Positions 1 through 7,791 of a stretch of DNA of 64,000 nucleotides are shown here, one piece after another. Origin of the DNA: Aestuariispira insulae (GTDB lineage: Bacteria > Pseudomonadota > Alphaproteobacteria > UBA8366 > Aestuariispiraceae); NCBI RefSeq assembly GCF_003385955.1, contig NZ_QRDW01000014.1, forward strand, positions 1 to 64,000, written 5' to 3'. The translations under genes and the position numbers were made by a program. A model generated the notes under the pieces. That model saw nothing but the letters and a program-made list of their open reading frames with translations, was not told where the DNA came from and did no database searches. Position 1 is the stretch's first letter. Each line of letters begins with the position of its first letter.

Positions 1-94
1 ATCATCCGATCAATCGGATTGATGAACTGTTGCCCTGGAACTTCAGGGTCAGTCAGGAAAAACTGGCCGCTTGATCAGCCGACCGGGCGCTTAC
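1..94 (+). mobile_element. Right end of an IS66-family insertion sequence (truncated by window edge)
   Basis: The first 94 bases hold the 3' end of an IS66-type transposase frame. After it comes a segment whose reverse complement begins GTAAGCGCCCGGTCGG, which resembles the GTAAGCG start of IS66-family terminal inverted repeats. The element therefore appears to stop at about base 94, and bases 95-102 (gcttatct) would be one copy of the 8-bp target duplication. The rest of the element lies left of the window. The boundary is inferred from the family-typical terminus, and the left repeat is not visible. Confidence 0.7.
3..74 (+). CDS. IS66-family transposase, C-terminal end (partial)
   Basis: Only the last 23 codons are in the window. 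The residues HPINRIDELLPWNF close to the stop match the conserved C-terminal segment of IS66 TnpC transposases (the short IS66_C region after the DDE domain). The stop is TGA at 72-74, about 20 bases before the presumed terminal inverted repeat, which is normal for the family. The catalytic domain is outside the window, so activity cannot be judged. Confidence 0.7.
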   Translation, partial: HPINRIDELLPWNFRVSQEKLAA

Positions 95-342
95 GCTTAT
101 CTGTCATTTCAGATCACGTTATCTGTCGCTGTGCTTGTCTAAGTGTTTGATATGTGATGTTCGATGGGAACAGCTTATGTGTCGCTGCACACGTGTGATG
201 TGAAACGAAACATAACCCAGCCGGGCGACAGCGACCGTTGTTTAGTAAACGACCAGATGCCAGGAACAACTATGCGCGCGATCCGGGCGATGTCTGAACC
301 GCCTTTGTTTGAGATGAGTCATTGTGGTAGAGCAAAATAAGT

Positions 343-438
343 ATGATGTTCCCGGAATTTGAGGACGAGAAATTCGTGATCCGTTTTGTTGATACCACGG
401 ATCAGCATCCACGCATGATGATTGTGACTGAAGCCTAA
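343..438 (+). other. Short open frame upstream of the immunity gene (possible remnant)
   Basis: A 31-codon frame starts ATGATGTTC and ends TAA at 436-438, 15 bases before the downstream immunity gene. No strong ribosome binding site precedes it. The product is not recognisable. Because it sits directly upstream of an Imm11-type gene, where polymorphic toxins usually sit, it could be the last codons of a lost toxin or simply chance. An adjacent 30-codon stretch at about 250-340 in another frame is equally uninformative. Nothing else is recognisable between 95 and 453. Confidence 0.2.
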
Positions 439-453
439 GAAAGGAATGGGGGA

Positions 454-1161
454 ATGGGGTATTTTCGATTGGAAACCTACGGTGCAACGCATGACCGCAT
501 CGGGATAAATGCGCGAGCACTTGGTTCAGGGCTGATGCTAGATCCTTCTGAATTTGAAGCCCGTTTCCAGTCTGTTGGGCATTTGGACGATAACCTGAAA
601 GTTAGTCTCATGCAGGCTCCAGAGATAGATCCGGTCAAATATGGCTATGATTTTAAGTTGGAGAAGAAAAGAACCAACCCCATCAAAATTCCGGACATCA
701 TTACCTTCCGTACTCATCAAAACATAGTGTCGGAAAAAGTGCGTGAAGTGATCGAAGCCTTTGATGATTTCCCTCATCAATTCCAGAAATGCCGGATGTT
801 CAACCATGAAGATGTCGAATTGACCGAGCGGCAGTTCTACCTAATCAATATTCGCCGCTATGTGCAATTCGAGGCGGGCAAGCCTCCAGAGATTAAGCCA
901 CCCTATCAGATGACATATACGGAAAAGCAGGTGCTAGGGACGATCGAGACAAATCCGGAGCTTAAGGAAAAACTATCAAAATTGCCGATATGGCACATCC
1001 GTGGAGATCGCAACACGCTCTATCTGAGCGAGGGCCTGGTTTCGGAATTAAGAGCAAAAAACGTTATCGGGATGGATGAATTCTCCGTCCCGTTGGGTCG
1101 TGATGAGGAGTGTTTGGTCCAAGTCTGGGAGGCAGACAAGCACAGAACAATATACGAATGA
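454..1161 (+). CDS. Imm11 (DUF1629)-type immunity protein
   Basis: The 235-residue product resembles the Imm11/DUF1629 family, cytoplasmic immunity proteins that neutralise effectors of polymorphic toxin systems. Visible family traits are SEKVREVIEAFDDFPHQF at about residues 86-103, followed by FYLINI at about 120, and a C-terminal segment with LYLSEGLVSEL and MDEFSVP that matches the family's 'Sdel..L..F' closing motif. There is no signal peptide or membrane segment. The ATG at 454 follows AAGGAATGGGGGA, a usable Shine-Dalgarno. Base composition is more AT-rich than the catabolic genes downstream. No toxin gene is present, so it is an orphan, and the IS66 end at 1-94 may explain the loss. 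Family recognition is from memory of motifs, hence moderate confidence. Confidence 0.55.
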   Translation: MGYFRLETYGATHDRIGINARALGSGLMLDPSEFEARFQSVGHLDDNLKVSLMQAPEIDPVKYGYDFKLEKKRTNPIKIPDIITFRTHQNIVSEKVREVIEAFDDFPHQFQKCRMFNHEDVELTERQFYLINIRRYVQFEAGKPPEIKPPYQMTYTEKQVLGTIETNPELKEKLSKLPIWHIRGDRNTLYLSEGLVSELRAKNVIGMDEFSVPLGRDEECLVQVWEADKHRTIYE

Positions 1162-1287
1162 TTTGGGCAATGGAGTGAAGCCGGAAGAGGCTGTCTCCTG
1201 TGCCTGGGCCAAAATTGAGAATCTGAAAGTGTTCAGCATTTGATGAACTAAAATAATTTTCCTTGGAATGGGGCCATCAACTTCGTA

Positions 1288-3330
1288 TCAGTCCTGATGC
1301 AGGCATGAAACTTCCCGTTTTTTCACCTGGGTTTCCTGTCCGATCGCTCGGGCGGCGGCATGGCCGGCATAGACTGCATGGGCGATGATGCCTGGCGCGT
1401 TGCAGTCTCCGATGCGGGTGATGCTGGGGCCGCTGCCTTGGGCCTCAATGTGGTCTGCAAGTTCAAAGAAAAGCCGGTCCCGGGGCTGGCGCGCGGTCAC
1501 AGTGACCAGGCCGGTGGCGGGACGCCGCTTTTCTTCTCCCGTGAACAGGCAATGGCTGATGACCTCGTTGCCGTCAAAGGCCTGGACCACTTCATTATGG
1601 TGCAGGGCCACCCCTTCGGTCATAAGCTGGGCGTTTGTGAAGGACAGTTCTTCCGTATGCTGGGTCCAGGGGCCGATCACGCTGTGGGTGCTGATGATGG
1701 AAACCGCCCTCCCGGCCCGGCGCAGGACGAGTGCGCTACAGGCGCTCATATAATAACTGTCATCGTCAAACAGGATGACCGGCCCGTCCGGCAAATCGCC
1801 TGCCATGATGTCATCGGGTGTGTATGCCCGGATGCCGTCCGCCAGGGAAATAGGCGACAGGCGGTTAAAGCCGACCCCGTCGGCCCGCCATTTGGCACCG
1901 GTTGCCACCAGGACATGGTCGGCTTCGAAATCTAAAACGTCATTGGCACCAAGATCGCTGTCCAGGTAGAGGGCGACGTTGGCCAGCTTGTTCAACTGCT
2001 CGAGGCGCCAGTCACGCACCCGCGCCCATTCGGCCAGGCCCGGCAGTTTGCACTCCCGTGTGACGCGGCCGCCAAGTTCGGTCCCGGCTTCGGCCAGGGT
2101 AACGGTATAGCCGCGTTGCCCGAGGGTGCGTGCGGCTTCCAGCCCGGCCGGTCCGCCGCCGACAATCAGGACCGTTTCATCGGCGTGGCGGGGCGGGACT
2201 TTTTCCGGGTGCCAGCCGGACCGCCATTCCTCGCCCATGGTCGGGTTTTGTGTGCAGCGGATTGCTGCGCCCCTGGAATTATGGGCGTAACAGATATTGC
2301 AGCCGATACATTCGCGGATATCCTCCAGCCGGTCTTCGCGGATCTTGGTTGGAATGAAGGGATCGGCAATGGACGGCCTGGCAGCGCCGACAAAATCCAA
2401 TATACCTTTCTTGATCTGGCGGACCATTGTGTCGGGGGAGGTGAAACGTCCGACCCCGACAACCGGTTTGCTGGAAACCGATTTGACAAAAGAAACCACC
2501 TGTTCCTGGGCGGCTTCTTTGACAAAGCGAGAGCTGCCCATCTCTGTTGGATAATCATGGATGGTGATGTCCCACAGGTCGGGCAGGTCGGCGATCCGTT
2601 CCAGCATCTCGCAATAATCATCGCGGACCAGCTGGCCGTTTTCCAGATTGCCGGTCAGGGAATAGCGCACAGCAACCGCGCAGCTGTCGCCGACTGCCTC
2701 TTTGGTATCCTCAATCAGCTCGCGGGCAAGGCGCAGGCGGTTATCCAGCGATCCGCCATATTCATCCTCCCGGTGGTTGAGGGCAGGGTCCATGAATTCC
2801 CACATCAGATAATTGTGGTTGAGATAGACATAGACAATATCGAACTCGGCCTTCTTTGCCCGCAAGGCCGCCTCCCGGTGCCAGCGTCGGAAATCCCGGA
2901 TATCCTGGGCATCCATCTTGCGGCTCTGCACGGGATCGAAGAAATGCGGGCGGCTTTCCGAACCAAAGGTCGGTTTGCGGCTTTGATTGTTGGAAATCAG
3001 GCTGCCGCCATGCCACAATTCAACCCCCGCCAGAGCCCCATGTTCATGTACGGCCGAACTCATTTTATGGAGCGCCCGGACATCGCTTTCATCCCAAAGG
3101 CTGGCAAAGGGGAAAGGCACATCATCGGATGTCTCGTGGATCGAGCAATATTCCGTGCAGACCACACCCCAGCCGCCTTCGGCCTTCACGCCGCGCATGG
3201 CGGCTTGGAAATGGGGCCGTTGGACCCCCATGCCGGTGCAATGGGGAACCTGGTAAAAGCGGTTGGGGGCGGTGACCGGTCCGATTTGGACCGGTTCAAA
3301 CAGGATCTCGTAACGGGGATTGGTCGTCAT
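1288..3330 (-). CDS. Trimethylamine-dehydrogenase-like iron-sulfur flavoprotein
   Basis: This 680-residue oxidoreductase belongs to the trimethylamine/dimethylamine/histamine dehydrogenase group (old yellow enzyme barrel, [4Fe-4S] cluster, then an FAD/NAD-type Rossmann region). It should oxidatively demethylate or deaminate an amine and pass electrons to an electron-transfer flavoprotein. Cys31 in NRFYQVPHC matches the cysteine that binds FMN covalently. Tyr169 and His172 match the catalytic pair. Cys341, 344, 347 and 359 are the cluster ligands. A GGGPAG dinucleotide motif follows at about residue 391. The residue matching Trp355 of trimethylamine dehydrogenase is Asn351, so part of the aromatic cage is missing and trimethylamine itself is unlikely. 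The gene starts 5 bases after the Rieske oxygenase stop, so the two are translated as a pair. Confidence 0.85.
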   Translation of the reverse strand: MTTNPRYEILFEPVQIGPVTAPNRFYQVPHCTGMGVQRPHFQAAMRGVKAEGGWGVVCTEYCSIHETSDDVPFPFASLWDESDVRALHKMSSAVHEHGALAGVELWHGGSLISNNQSRKPTFGSESRPHFFDPVQSRKMDAQDIRDFRRWHREAALRAKKAEFDIVYVYLNHNYLMWEFMDPALNHREDEYGGSLDNRLRLARELIEDTKEAVGDSCAVAVRYSLTGNLENGQLVRDDYCEMLERIADLPDLWDITIHDYPTEMGSSRFVKEAAQEQVVSFVKSVSSKPVVGVGRFTSPDTMVRQIKKGILDFVGAARPSIADPFIPTKIREDRLEDIRECIGCNICYAHNSRGAAIRCTQNPTMGEEWRSGWHPEKVPPRHADETVLIVGGGPAGLEAARTLGQRGYTVTLAEAGTELGGRVTRECKLPGLAEWARVRDWRLEQLNKLANVALYLDSDLGANDVLDFEADHVLVATGAKWRADGVGFNRLSPISLADGIRAYTPDDIMAGDLPDGPVILFDDDSYYMSACSALVLRRAGRAVSIISTHSVIGPWTQHTEELSFTNAQLMTEGVALHHNEVVQAFDGNEVISHCLFTGEEKRRPATGLVTVTARQPRDRLFFELADHIEAQGSGPSITRIGDCNAPGIIAHAVYAGHAAARAIGQETQVKKREVSCLHQD

Positions 3331-3335
3331 ACAGG

Positions 3336-4541
3336 TTACTCTCGGTCCTGGCTTTTCATTTCCTCATTGATCCGGCGCAGGCTGCCCGGCTCCGGTGCCT
3401 GTTCCAGGCCGATGGCTGGGATGATGTCACGCAGATGGTCGTGGAACTGGGCGATCCCCACTTCTTCCAGCGCCAGGGGACCGGGTGTATAATCCTTGGA
3501 ATTCATGCCTTCCTGAACGCGCAGCGTGATTTCCTTATCCTCGTTATCGACCTGATCCATGATCTTAAAGTTAAGCTGGCGCAATTCGTTGAGCTTCGGG
3601 TCGTCGCTGGGCAGGCCATAGACGCCATAGCGGATCATGGTCTGGTTTTCATTGAGTGGGAAAATCTGGAAGATATCCACCAGTTCCGGATAGATATCAA
3701 AGCCCAGGCCCGGCGCCATGCCATATTGATCCCAGAGCCTGCGCAGCTCTTCCGGCAGATGTTGATTGCATTCGCCGATCAGTTCCTGATAACGCGCCTC
3801 ATCGGCCTCTTTGGACAGTTTGGTGCGCACGGTGAAAGTGCCGCGGGAAACACCCCGGTCAAGCACTTCCAGCTCGTCGAGATTCTCCTCACAGATCCGG
3901 TTAAAGCCCGGGTGGCCCACCGGTACATGATAGGATTCCAGGTAATTGTCCCAGGCGATTTTCCAGTTGGCATCCCAGATCTTGGTTTTGATCGGGGCGA
4001 GCGGCACCATTTCCTCCATCCGATAGGGGGCGAGATTTTCGGCATAATCTCCCCACATCTCGGCAACAGACGGGCCCTCGCCTTCAATTTTGACAAAGAC
4101 CCAGCTGTTGAATTCTTCCAGTTGCAGCTTGTGCAGCCCCAGGCATTCTTTTTTGGCTTCCGGGAAGATCGGTTCTTTCGGGATTGCCTTCAAATCGCCG
4201 TTCAGGTCATAGCTCCAGCCATGATAGGGGCATTGAATGCGGGTCTTGCAGTTGCCTTGGCCATCCAACAGACGCGCGGCGCGGTGGCGGCAATGGTTTT
4301 TCATGGCATAGAGGGAACCGTTTTTGGCTCGCGTGACCACCAGGCTTTCGCGATAGAAATCCAGCACGATGAAATCGCCGGGTTCCTTAACATCGCTGAT
4401 ATGGCAGACCAGGATCCAGTTCTTGCGGTAATATTCCTCATGCTCCAGATCCAGCAGCTCTTTGCTGCTATATACCCAGGGGAAAAGCGGTTTCTGGGTG
4501 AAGCGGCTGTCAGCGCCGGTTGTGGGGAAAGTATCGAGCAT
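3336..4541 (-). CDS. Rieske oxygenase alpha subunit, quaternary-ammonium type
   Basis: The 401-residue protein is a ring-hydroxylating-type Rieske non-haem iron oxygenase of the group that includes glycine betaine (GbcA), carnitine (CntA) and stachydrine monooxygenases. Those enzymes cleave a C-N bond or remove a methyl as formaldehyde. The Rieske ligands are Cys84, His86, Cys104 and His107 (CRHR...CPYHGW). The mononuclear iron site is NYLESYHVPVGH, with His205 and His210. The bridging residue is Glu202 rather than the usual Asp, as in the carnitine and betaine enzymes. The start at 4541 is chosen because CGGAGG lies 6 bases upstream. An in-frame ATG at 4607 lacks such a site. No reductase gene lies next to it. 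The substrate is inferred to be a methylated ammonium compound and is not proven. Confidence 0.85.
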   Translation of the reverse strand: MLDTFPTTGADSRFTQKPLFPWVYSSKELLDLEHEEYYRKNWILVCHISDVKEPGDFIVLDFYRESLVVTRAKNGSLYAMKNHCRHRAARLLDGQGNCKTRIQCPYHGWSYDLNGDLKAIPKEPIFPEAKKECLGLHKLQLEEFNSWVFVKIEGEGPSVAEMWGDYAENLAPYRMEEMVPLAPIKTKIWDANWKIAWDNYLESYHVPVGHPGFNRICEENLDELEVLDRGVSRGTFTVRTKLSKEADEARYQELIGECNQHLPEELRRLWDQYGMAPGLGFDIYPELVDIFQIFPLNENQTMIRYGVYGLPSDDPKLNELRQLNFKIMDQVDNEDKEITLRVQEGMNSKDYTPGPLALEEVGIAQFHDHLRDIIPAIGLEQAPEPGSLRRINEEMKSQDRE

Positions 4542-4584
4542 GAATGCCTCCGTCCTGGTTTTGTTGTATCTAAATGGTTGTTTA

Positions 4585-4634
4585 GCATTTTCATTGATAA
4601 AATGCAACGAACATTTAATTAATATGAAATGTTC
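4585..4634. promoter_or_regulatory. Two tandem inverted repeats upstream of the Rieske gene
   Basis: Upstream of the Rieske start are GCATTTT-N7-AAAATGC (4585-4605) and GAACATTT-N10-AAATGTTC (4609-4634), both with perfect arms. The region is AT-rich and lies between the transporter terminator and the oxygenase gene, so it is a likely operator/promoter of the oxygenase operon. The regulator is not shown. The BetI-like proteins or the GlxA-type regulator in this window are candidates. Confidence 0.45.
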
Positions 4635-4642
4635 ATTTAGAA

Positions 4643-4675
4643 AACATAAGGCCAGCCGCTGGAAGGCGACTGGCC
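4643..4675 (-). terminator. Rho-independent terminator of the Pot-type transporter operon
   Basis: On the minus strand, a stem of GGCCAGTCGC and GCGGCTGGCC (4666-4675 with 4650-4659, one imperfect pair) is followed by TTATGTTTT. It lies 28 bases past the stop of the last transporter gene. Confidence 0.6.
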
Positions 4676-4703
4676 CTAAATCATGGTTTAGGTTTTGTGG
4701 CGG

Positions 4704-5543
4704 TTATTCGGATGCGGCCATCTGCATGTCGCGTGCCCGCTGGTTTTCCTGCCGGAACATCAAGACTGCCGCGCAGATGACACCAACGGTCACAAGCCCG
4801 ATGATAATGGTGGCAAGGGCATTGATGTCCGGGCTGACGCCCAGCTTGACTTTGGAATAAATGACCATGGGCAGGGTGCTTGAGCCGGGGCCGGAGACGA
4901 AACTGGCAATCACCAGATCATCCAGCGACATGGTGAAGGCCAGCAGCCAACCGGAGATCATGGCGGGTGACACGATGGGCAGGGTGATATCCCACAGGAC
5001 CCGGAAGGGTTTGGCCCCAAGATCGGTGGCCGCTTCCTCAAGGGACTCATCCACCCCGGACAGGCGGCCCTGAATGATGACTGCCACATAAGCCATGGAG
5101 AAAGTGATATGGGCGATGGTGATGGTGCTTACCCCGCGGCCCGCCGGCCATCCGATGAATTCTTCCAGCGAGATGAATAACAACAGCAGTGACAGGCCGG
5201 TGATCACTTCCGGCATGACCAGAGGAGCCGTGATCATGCCGGAAAACAGGGTGCGTCCCCGAAAACCCCGGAACCGGGCCAGCGCCAGGCCGGCCAGGGT
5301 GCCGAACAATACGGCGAAGGTGGCCGAGATGGCGGCAATGCGCAGGCTCAGCAGGGCCGCTTCCAATATCTGCTCATTTTGCAACAGGGCGCCATACCAT
5401 TTGGTGGAGAAGCCGCCCCATACCGTCACCAGTTTGGAACTATTGAAGGAATAGGCGATCAGATAGAAGATTGGCACATAGAGAAAAGCAAACCCGAAGC
5501 AGAGAACGGAAATGATGAAGGTGCTGTTTCGTTTTTGCTGCAT
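4704..5543 (-). CDS. Pot-type ABC transporter permease (PotC-like)
   Basis: The 279-residue inner-membrane permease has about six hydrophobic helices. The cytoplasmic coupling loop EAATDLGAKPFRVLWDITLP, typical of binding-protein-dependent importers, lies at about residues 175-195. It resembles PotC/PotI of spermidine/putrescine importers. The start at 5543 overlaps the stop of the other permease as TGATG, which indicates translational coupling. A longer frame begins at 5642 but would lie deep inside the upstream gene. It forms one import complex with the three preceding genes, and the neighbourhood suggests a methylated amine or polyamine cargo. Confidence 0.88.
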   Translation of the reverse strand: MQQKRNSTFIISVLCFGFAFLYVPIFYLIAYSFNSSKLVTVWGGFSTKWYGALLQNEQILEAALLSLRIAAISATFAVLFGTLAGLALARFRGFRGRTLFSGMITAPLVMPEVITGLSLLLLFISLEEFIGWPAGRGVSTITIAHITFSMAYVAVIIQGRLSGVDESLEEAATDLGAKPFRVLWDITLPIVSPAMISGWLLAFTMSLDDLVIASFVSGPGSSTLPMVIYSKVKLGVSPDINALATIIIGLVTVGVICAAVLMFRQENQRARDMQMAASE

Positions 5544-6550
5544 CACATGACCTCCGCCTTGGATTGGAAATGCTGATAAACCATCATGGGCACCACCAGG
5601 AAGACCAGCAGGGCAATCGCGACGGAAGAGGCTACGGGCCAATCCCGGTTGACGAAAAACTCGTCAAAGAGAACGCGGCCGATCATCAGGGTGTCAGGCT
5701 CGCCCAGCAGGGCCGGGATGACATATTCACCGGTCGCTGGAATGAAGACCAGCAGACTGCCTGCGATGATGCCTGGCATGGAAAGCGGTAATGTCACGGT
5801 CAGGAAGACGGTTGCTGGTTTGCTGCCCAGGTCCTGGGCCGCCTCATGCAACTGGAAATCCATCTTTTCCAGGTTGGCGTAGAGCGGCAGGATCATGAAC
5901 GGCAGATAAGAATAGATGATGCCGATATAGAGCGCTGTTTCCGTATACATGATCTGGAGCGGCTCAAAGGGCGCATCGGTTAGGCCTAGGGCCATGCCGA
6001 TATTCCAGGCCACTTCAAGCATGTTGTTGAGCAGGCCATGGGTGTTCAGGATCCCCATCCAGGCATAGACCCGCAACAGGAAGGATGTCCAGAAAGGTAA
6101 GATCACCAACAACAGCAGGATGTTTTTCATGGTCTGGCTGGACCGGGCAATGCCATAGGCCATGGGATAGCCGACCAACAGGCATAAAAGGGTCGAGATG
6201 GTCGCCAGTTTCAGGGAGTTGAGATAAGAGAGCCAATAGAGGTCATCTTCCAGCAAATACTGGAAGTTCTCCAGGGTGACATAGATCGAGGGCAGGAATT
6301 CCCCTTCGGTCCATTCCAGGAGATCCGTGAAAGGCGGTCGGGCGATAATGGCCTCGGCCAGGCTGATCTTCAAAATGATCGCAAAAGGCACCAGGAAAAA
6401 GATGAACAGCCAGAGATAGGGCAGGGCGATCACCAGGCGCTTCCATTGTGATTGCAGGCGGTTGCCCAGTTGGCGCAGGCCACCCCGGCTTTGAAGGGGG
6501 GCATCTTTCCCCATCTCCAGCCCGGTATCCATGTTTGTATCTGCACTCAT
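5543..6550 (-). CDS. Pot-type ABC transporter permease (PotB-like)
   Basis: The 335-residue permease has a hydrophilic N-terminal tail of about 50 residues, then six predicted membrane helices. The coupling loop begins EAAQDLGSKPATVFL. It resembles PotB/PotH. The start at 6550 is chosen because it overlaps the ATPase stop as ATGA. A longer reading from 6607 would overlap by 60 bases. It pairs with the permease downstream. Gene order is binding protein, ATPase, PotB-like, PotC-like, all on the minus strand. Confidence 0.88.
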   Translation of the reverse strand: MSADTNMDTGLEMGKDAPLQSRGGLRQLGNRLQSQWKRLVIALPYLWLFIFFLVPFAIILKISLAEAIIARPPFTDLLEWTEGEFLPSIYVTLENFQYLLEDDLYWLSYLNSLKLATISTLLCLLVGYPMAYGIARSSQTMKNILLLLVILPFWTSFLLRVYAWMGILNTHGLLNNMLEVAWNIGMALGLTDAPFEPLQIMYTETALYIGIIYSYLPFMILPLYANLEKMDFQLHEAAQDLGSKPATVFLTVTLPLSMPGIIAGSLLVFIPATGEYVIPALLGEPDTLMIGRVLFDEFFVNRDWPVASSVAIALLVFLVVPMMVYQHFQSKAEVM

Positions 6551-7713
6551 TTCGTCAGCACCACGGAGCTGGAGGGCAGCCAGGAGAGATAAACAGTATC
6601 GTCCCAATCCAGGGTGCGTTCGGACTCGTGGTGGCGCTGCCGGTTTTGCGCGCTAACCTCCATGATGCGTCCGCCGCCAATATCGACGCGGTATATGGAA
6701 TATTTCCCCATATAGCCGATATCATTGATCCGGCCGGGCAAGATGTTCATGCTTTCTGCGTTCTCGGGCTGGGTCCGGCTGATGAAGATTTTCTCCGGCC
6801 GGATCGCAACGGTAACCGCCGTGCCATGATCGACCTCGGTCTTGTCGCCAAGCCGGATTTCGGAGGAGAGGCCGTCGGCATGAAATGTCGATCCCTTACC
6901 GTTGCGCTGGACCTGACCTTCAAACATGTTGGCGGAACCGATGAATTCAGCGGCAAACCGGCTGTTGGGATATTCATAGATATTGGTCGGCGTGTCGATC
7001 TGGAGGATTTCCCCCTGGTTCATAACCGCAATCCGGGTGGAGAGCGTCATGGCCTCTTCCTGATCATGGGTCACGACGACAAAGGTCACGCCGAGGCGGT
7101 CCTGGATGTCCATCAGCTCGAATTGGGTATGTTCACGCAGGCGCTTGTCAAGGGCGCCCAGCGGCTCATCCAACAGCAAAACCTTCGGCTGTTTGACCAG
7201 GGCACGCGCCAGGGCCACCCTCTGGCGCTGTCCACCGGACAGCTGGTGGGGCTTGCGTTTGGCGAAGCTGTCCAGTTCCACCATTTTCAGCATTGCGTTG
7301 ACCCGCTCGCGGATTTCTCGCTTCGGAAGACCTTCGCGCTTCAGGCCGTATGCCACATTGTTTTCAACCGTCATATGCGGAAACAGGGCGTAGGACTGGA
7401 ACATCATATTGACGGGCCGGTCATAGGCCGGAACCCCGGTCATGTCCTGGCCGTCGATCAGGATGCGGCCCTCCGTTGGATTGTCAAAGCCGGCCAGCAT
7501 ACGCAGCAGGGTCGTCTTACCACAGCCGGATCCGCCGAGAAGAGAGAATAGCTCACCTTGGTAGATATCCAGGTCGATTTTGTTCACTGCAGTGAAGGCC
7601 CCAAATCTCTTTACCACCCCTTCAATCTGGATGAAGGGTTTGGCGCCTGGCACTTCCCAGGGATTGGGCGCACAGGGTTTACAGGATGTTCCGGTTACAA
7701 AGGGTTGCTGCAT
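6547..7713 (-). CDS. Pot-type ABC transporter ATP-binding protein (PotA-like)
   Basis: The 388-residue cytoplasmic ATPase energises the importer. It has Walker A GGSGCGKTT at about residue 60, the signature LSGGQRQRVALARAL, Walker B VLLLDEPLGALD, and the H-loop VVTHDQEEA. A C-terminal TOBE-type regulatory domain follows from about residue 290. Length is normal for PotA/PotG. The start at 7713 has GGGAGG about 10 bases upstream. Its 3' end overlaps the next permease by 4 bases. The N-terminal 25 residues before the ATPase core are slightly longer than usual. Confidence 0.92.
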   Translation of the reverse strand: MQQPFVTGTSCKPCAPNPWEVPGAKPFIQIEGVVKRFGAFTAVNKIDLDIYQGELFSLLGGSGCGKTTLLRMLAGFDNPTEGRILIDGQDMTGVPAYDRPVNMMFQSYALFPHMTVENNVAYGLKREGLPKREIRERVNAMLKMVELDSFAKRKPHQLSGGQRQRVALARALVKQPKVLLLDEPLGALDKRLREHTQFELMDIQDRLGVTFVVVTHDQEEAMTLSTRIAVMNQGEILQIDTPTNIYEYPNSRFAAEFIGSANMFEGQVQRNGKGSTFHADGLSSEIRLGDKTEVDHGTAVTVAIRPEKIFISRTQPENAESMNILPGRINDIGYMGKYSIYRVDIGGGRIMEVSAQNRQRHHESERTLDWDDTVYLSWLPSSSVVLTK

Positions 7714-7754
7714 GGCGATGCGCCTCCCGAAAAAAATGTCACAACAAATTGGAT

Positions 7755-7777
7755 GGGCGGGGGCAGTGCCCCCGCCC
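7755..7777 (-). promoter_or_regulatory. Intercistronic GC-rich hairpin after the binding-protein gene
   Basis: GGGCGGGGG and CCCCCGCCC (7755-7763 with 7769-7777) form a perfect 9-bp stem with a 5-base loop, between the binding-protein stop (7792) and the ATPase start (7713). No T-run follows on the minus strand. This is the usual place for an mRNA-stabilising or attenuating hairpin that keeps binding-protein message more abundant than the membrane components. Confidence 0.6.
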
Positions 7778-7791
7778 GGTCACAAGGGGGC

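Noticed and set aside
2116-3492. Long open frame antisense to the TMADH-like gene
   Set aside because: The minus-strand protein has clear catalytic motifs. The plus-strand frame gives no recognisable product and is explained by GC-biased codon use.
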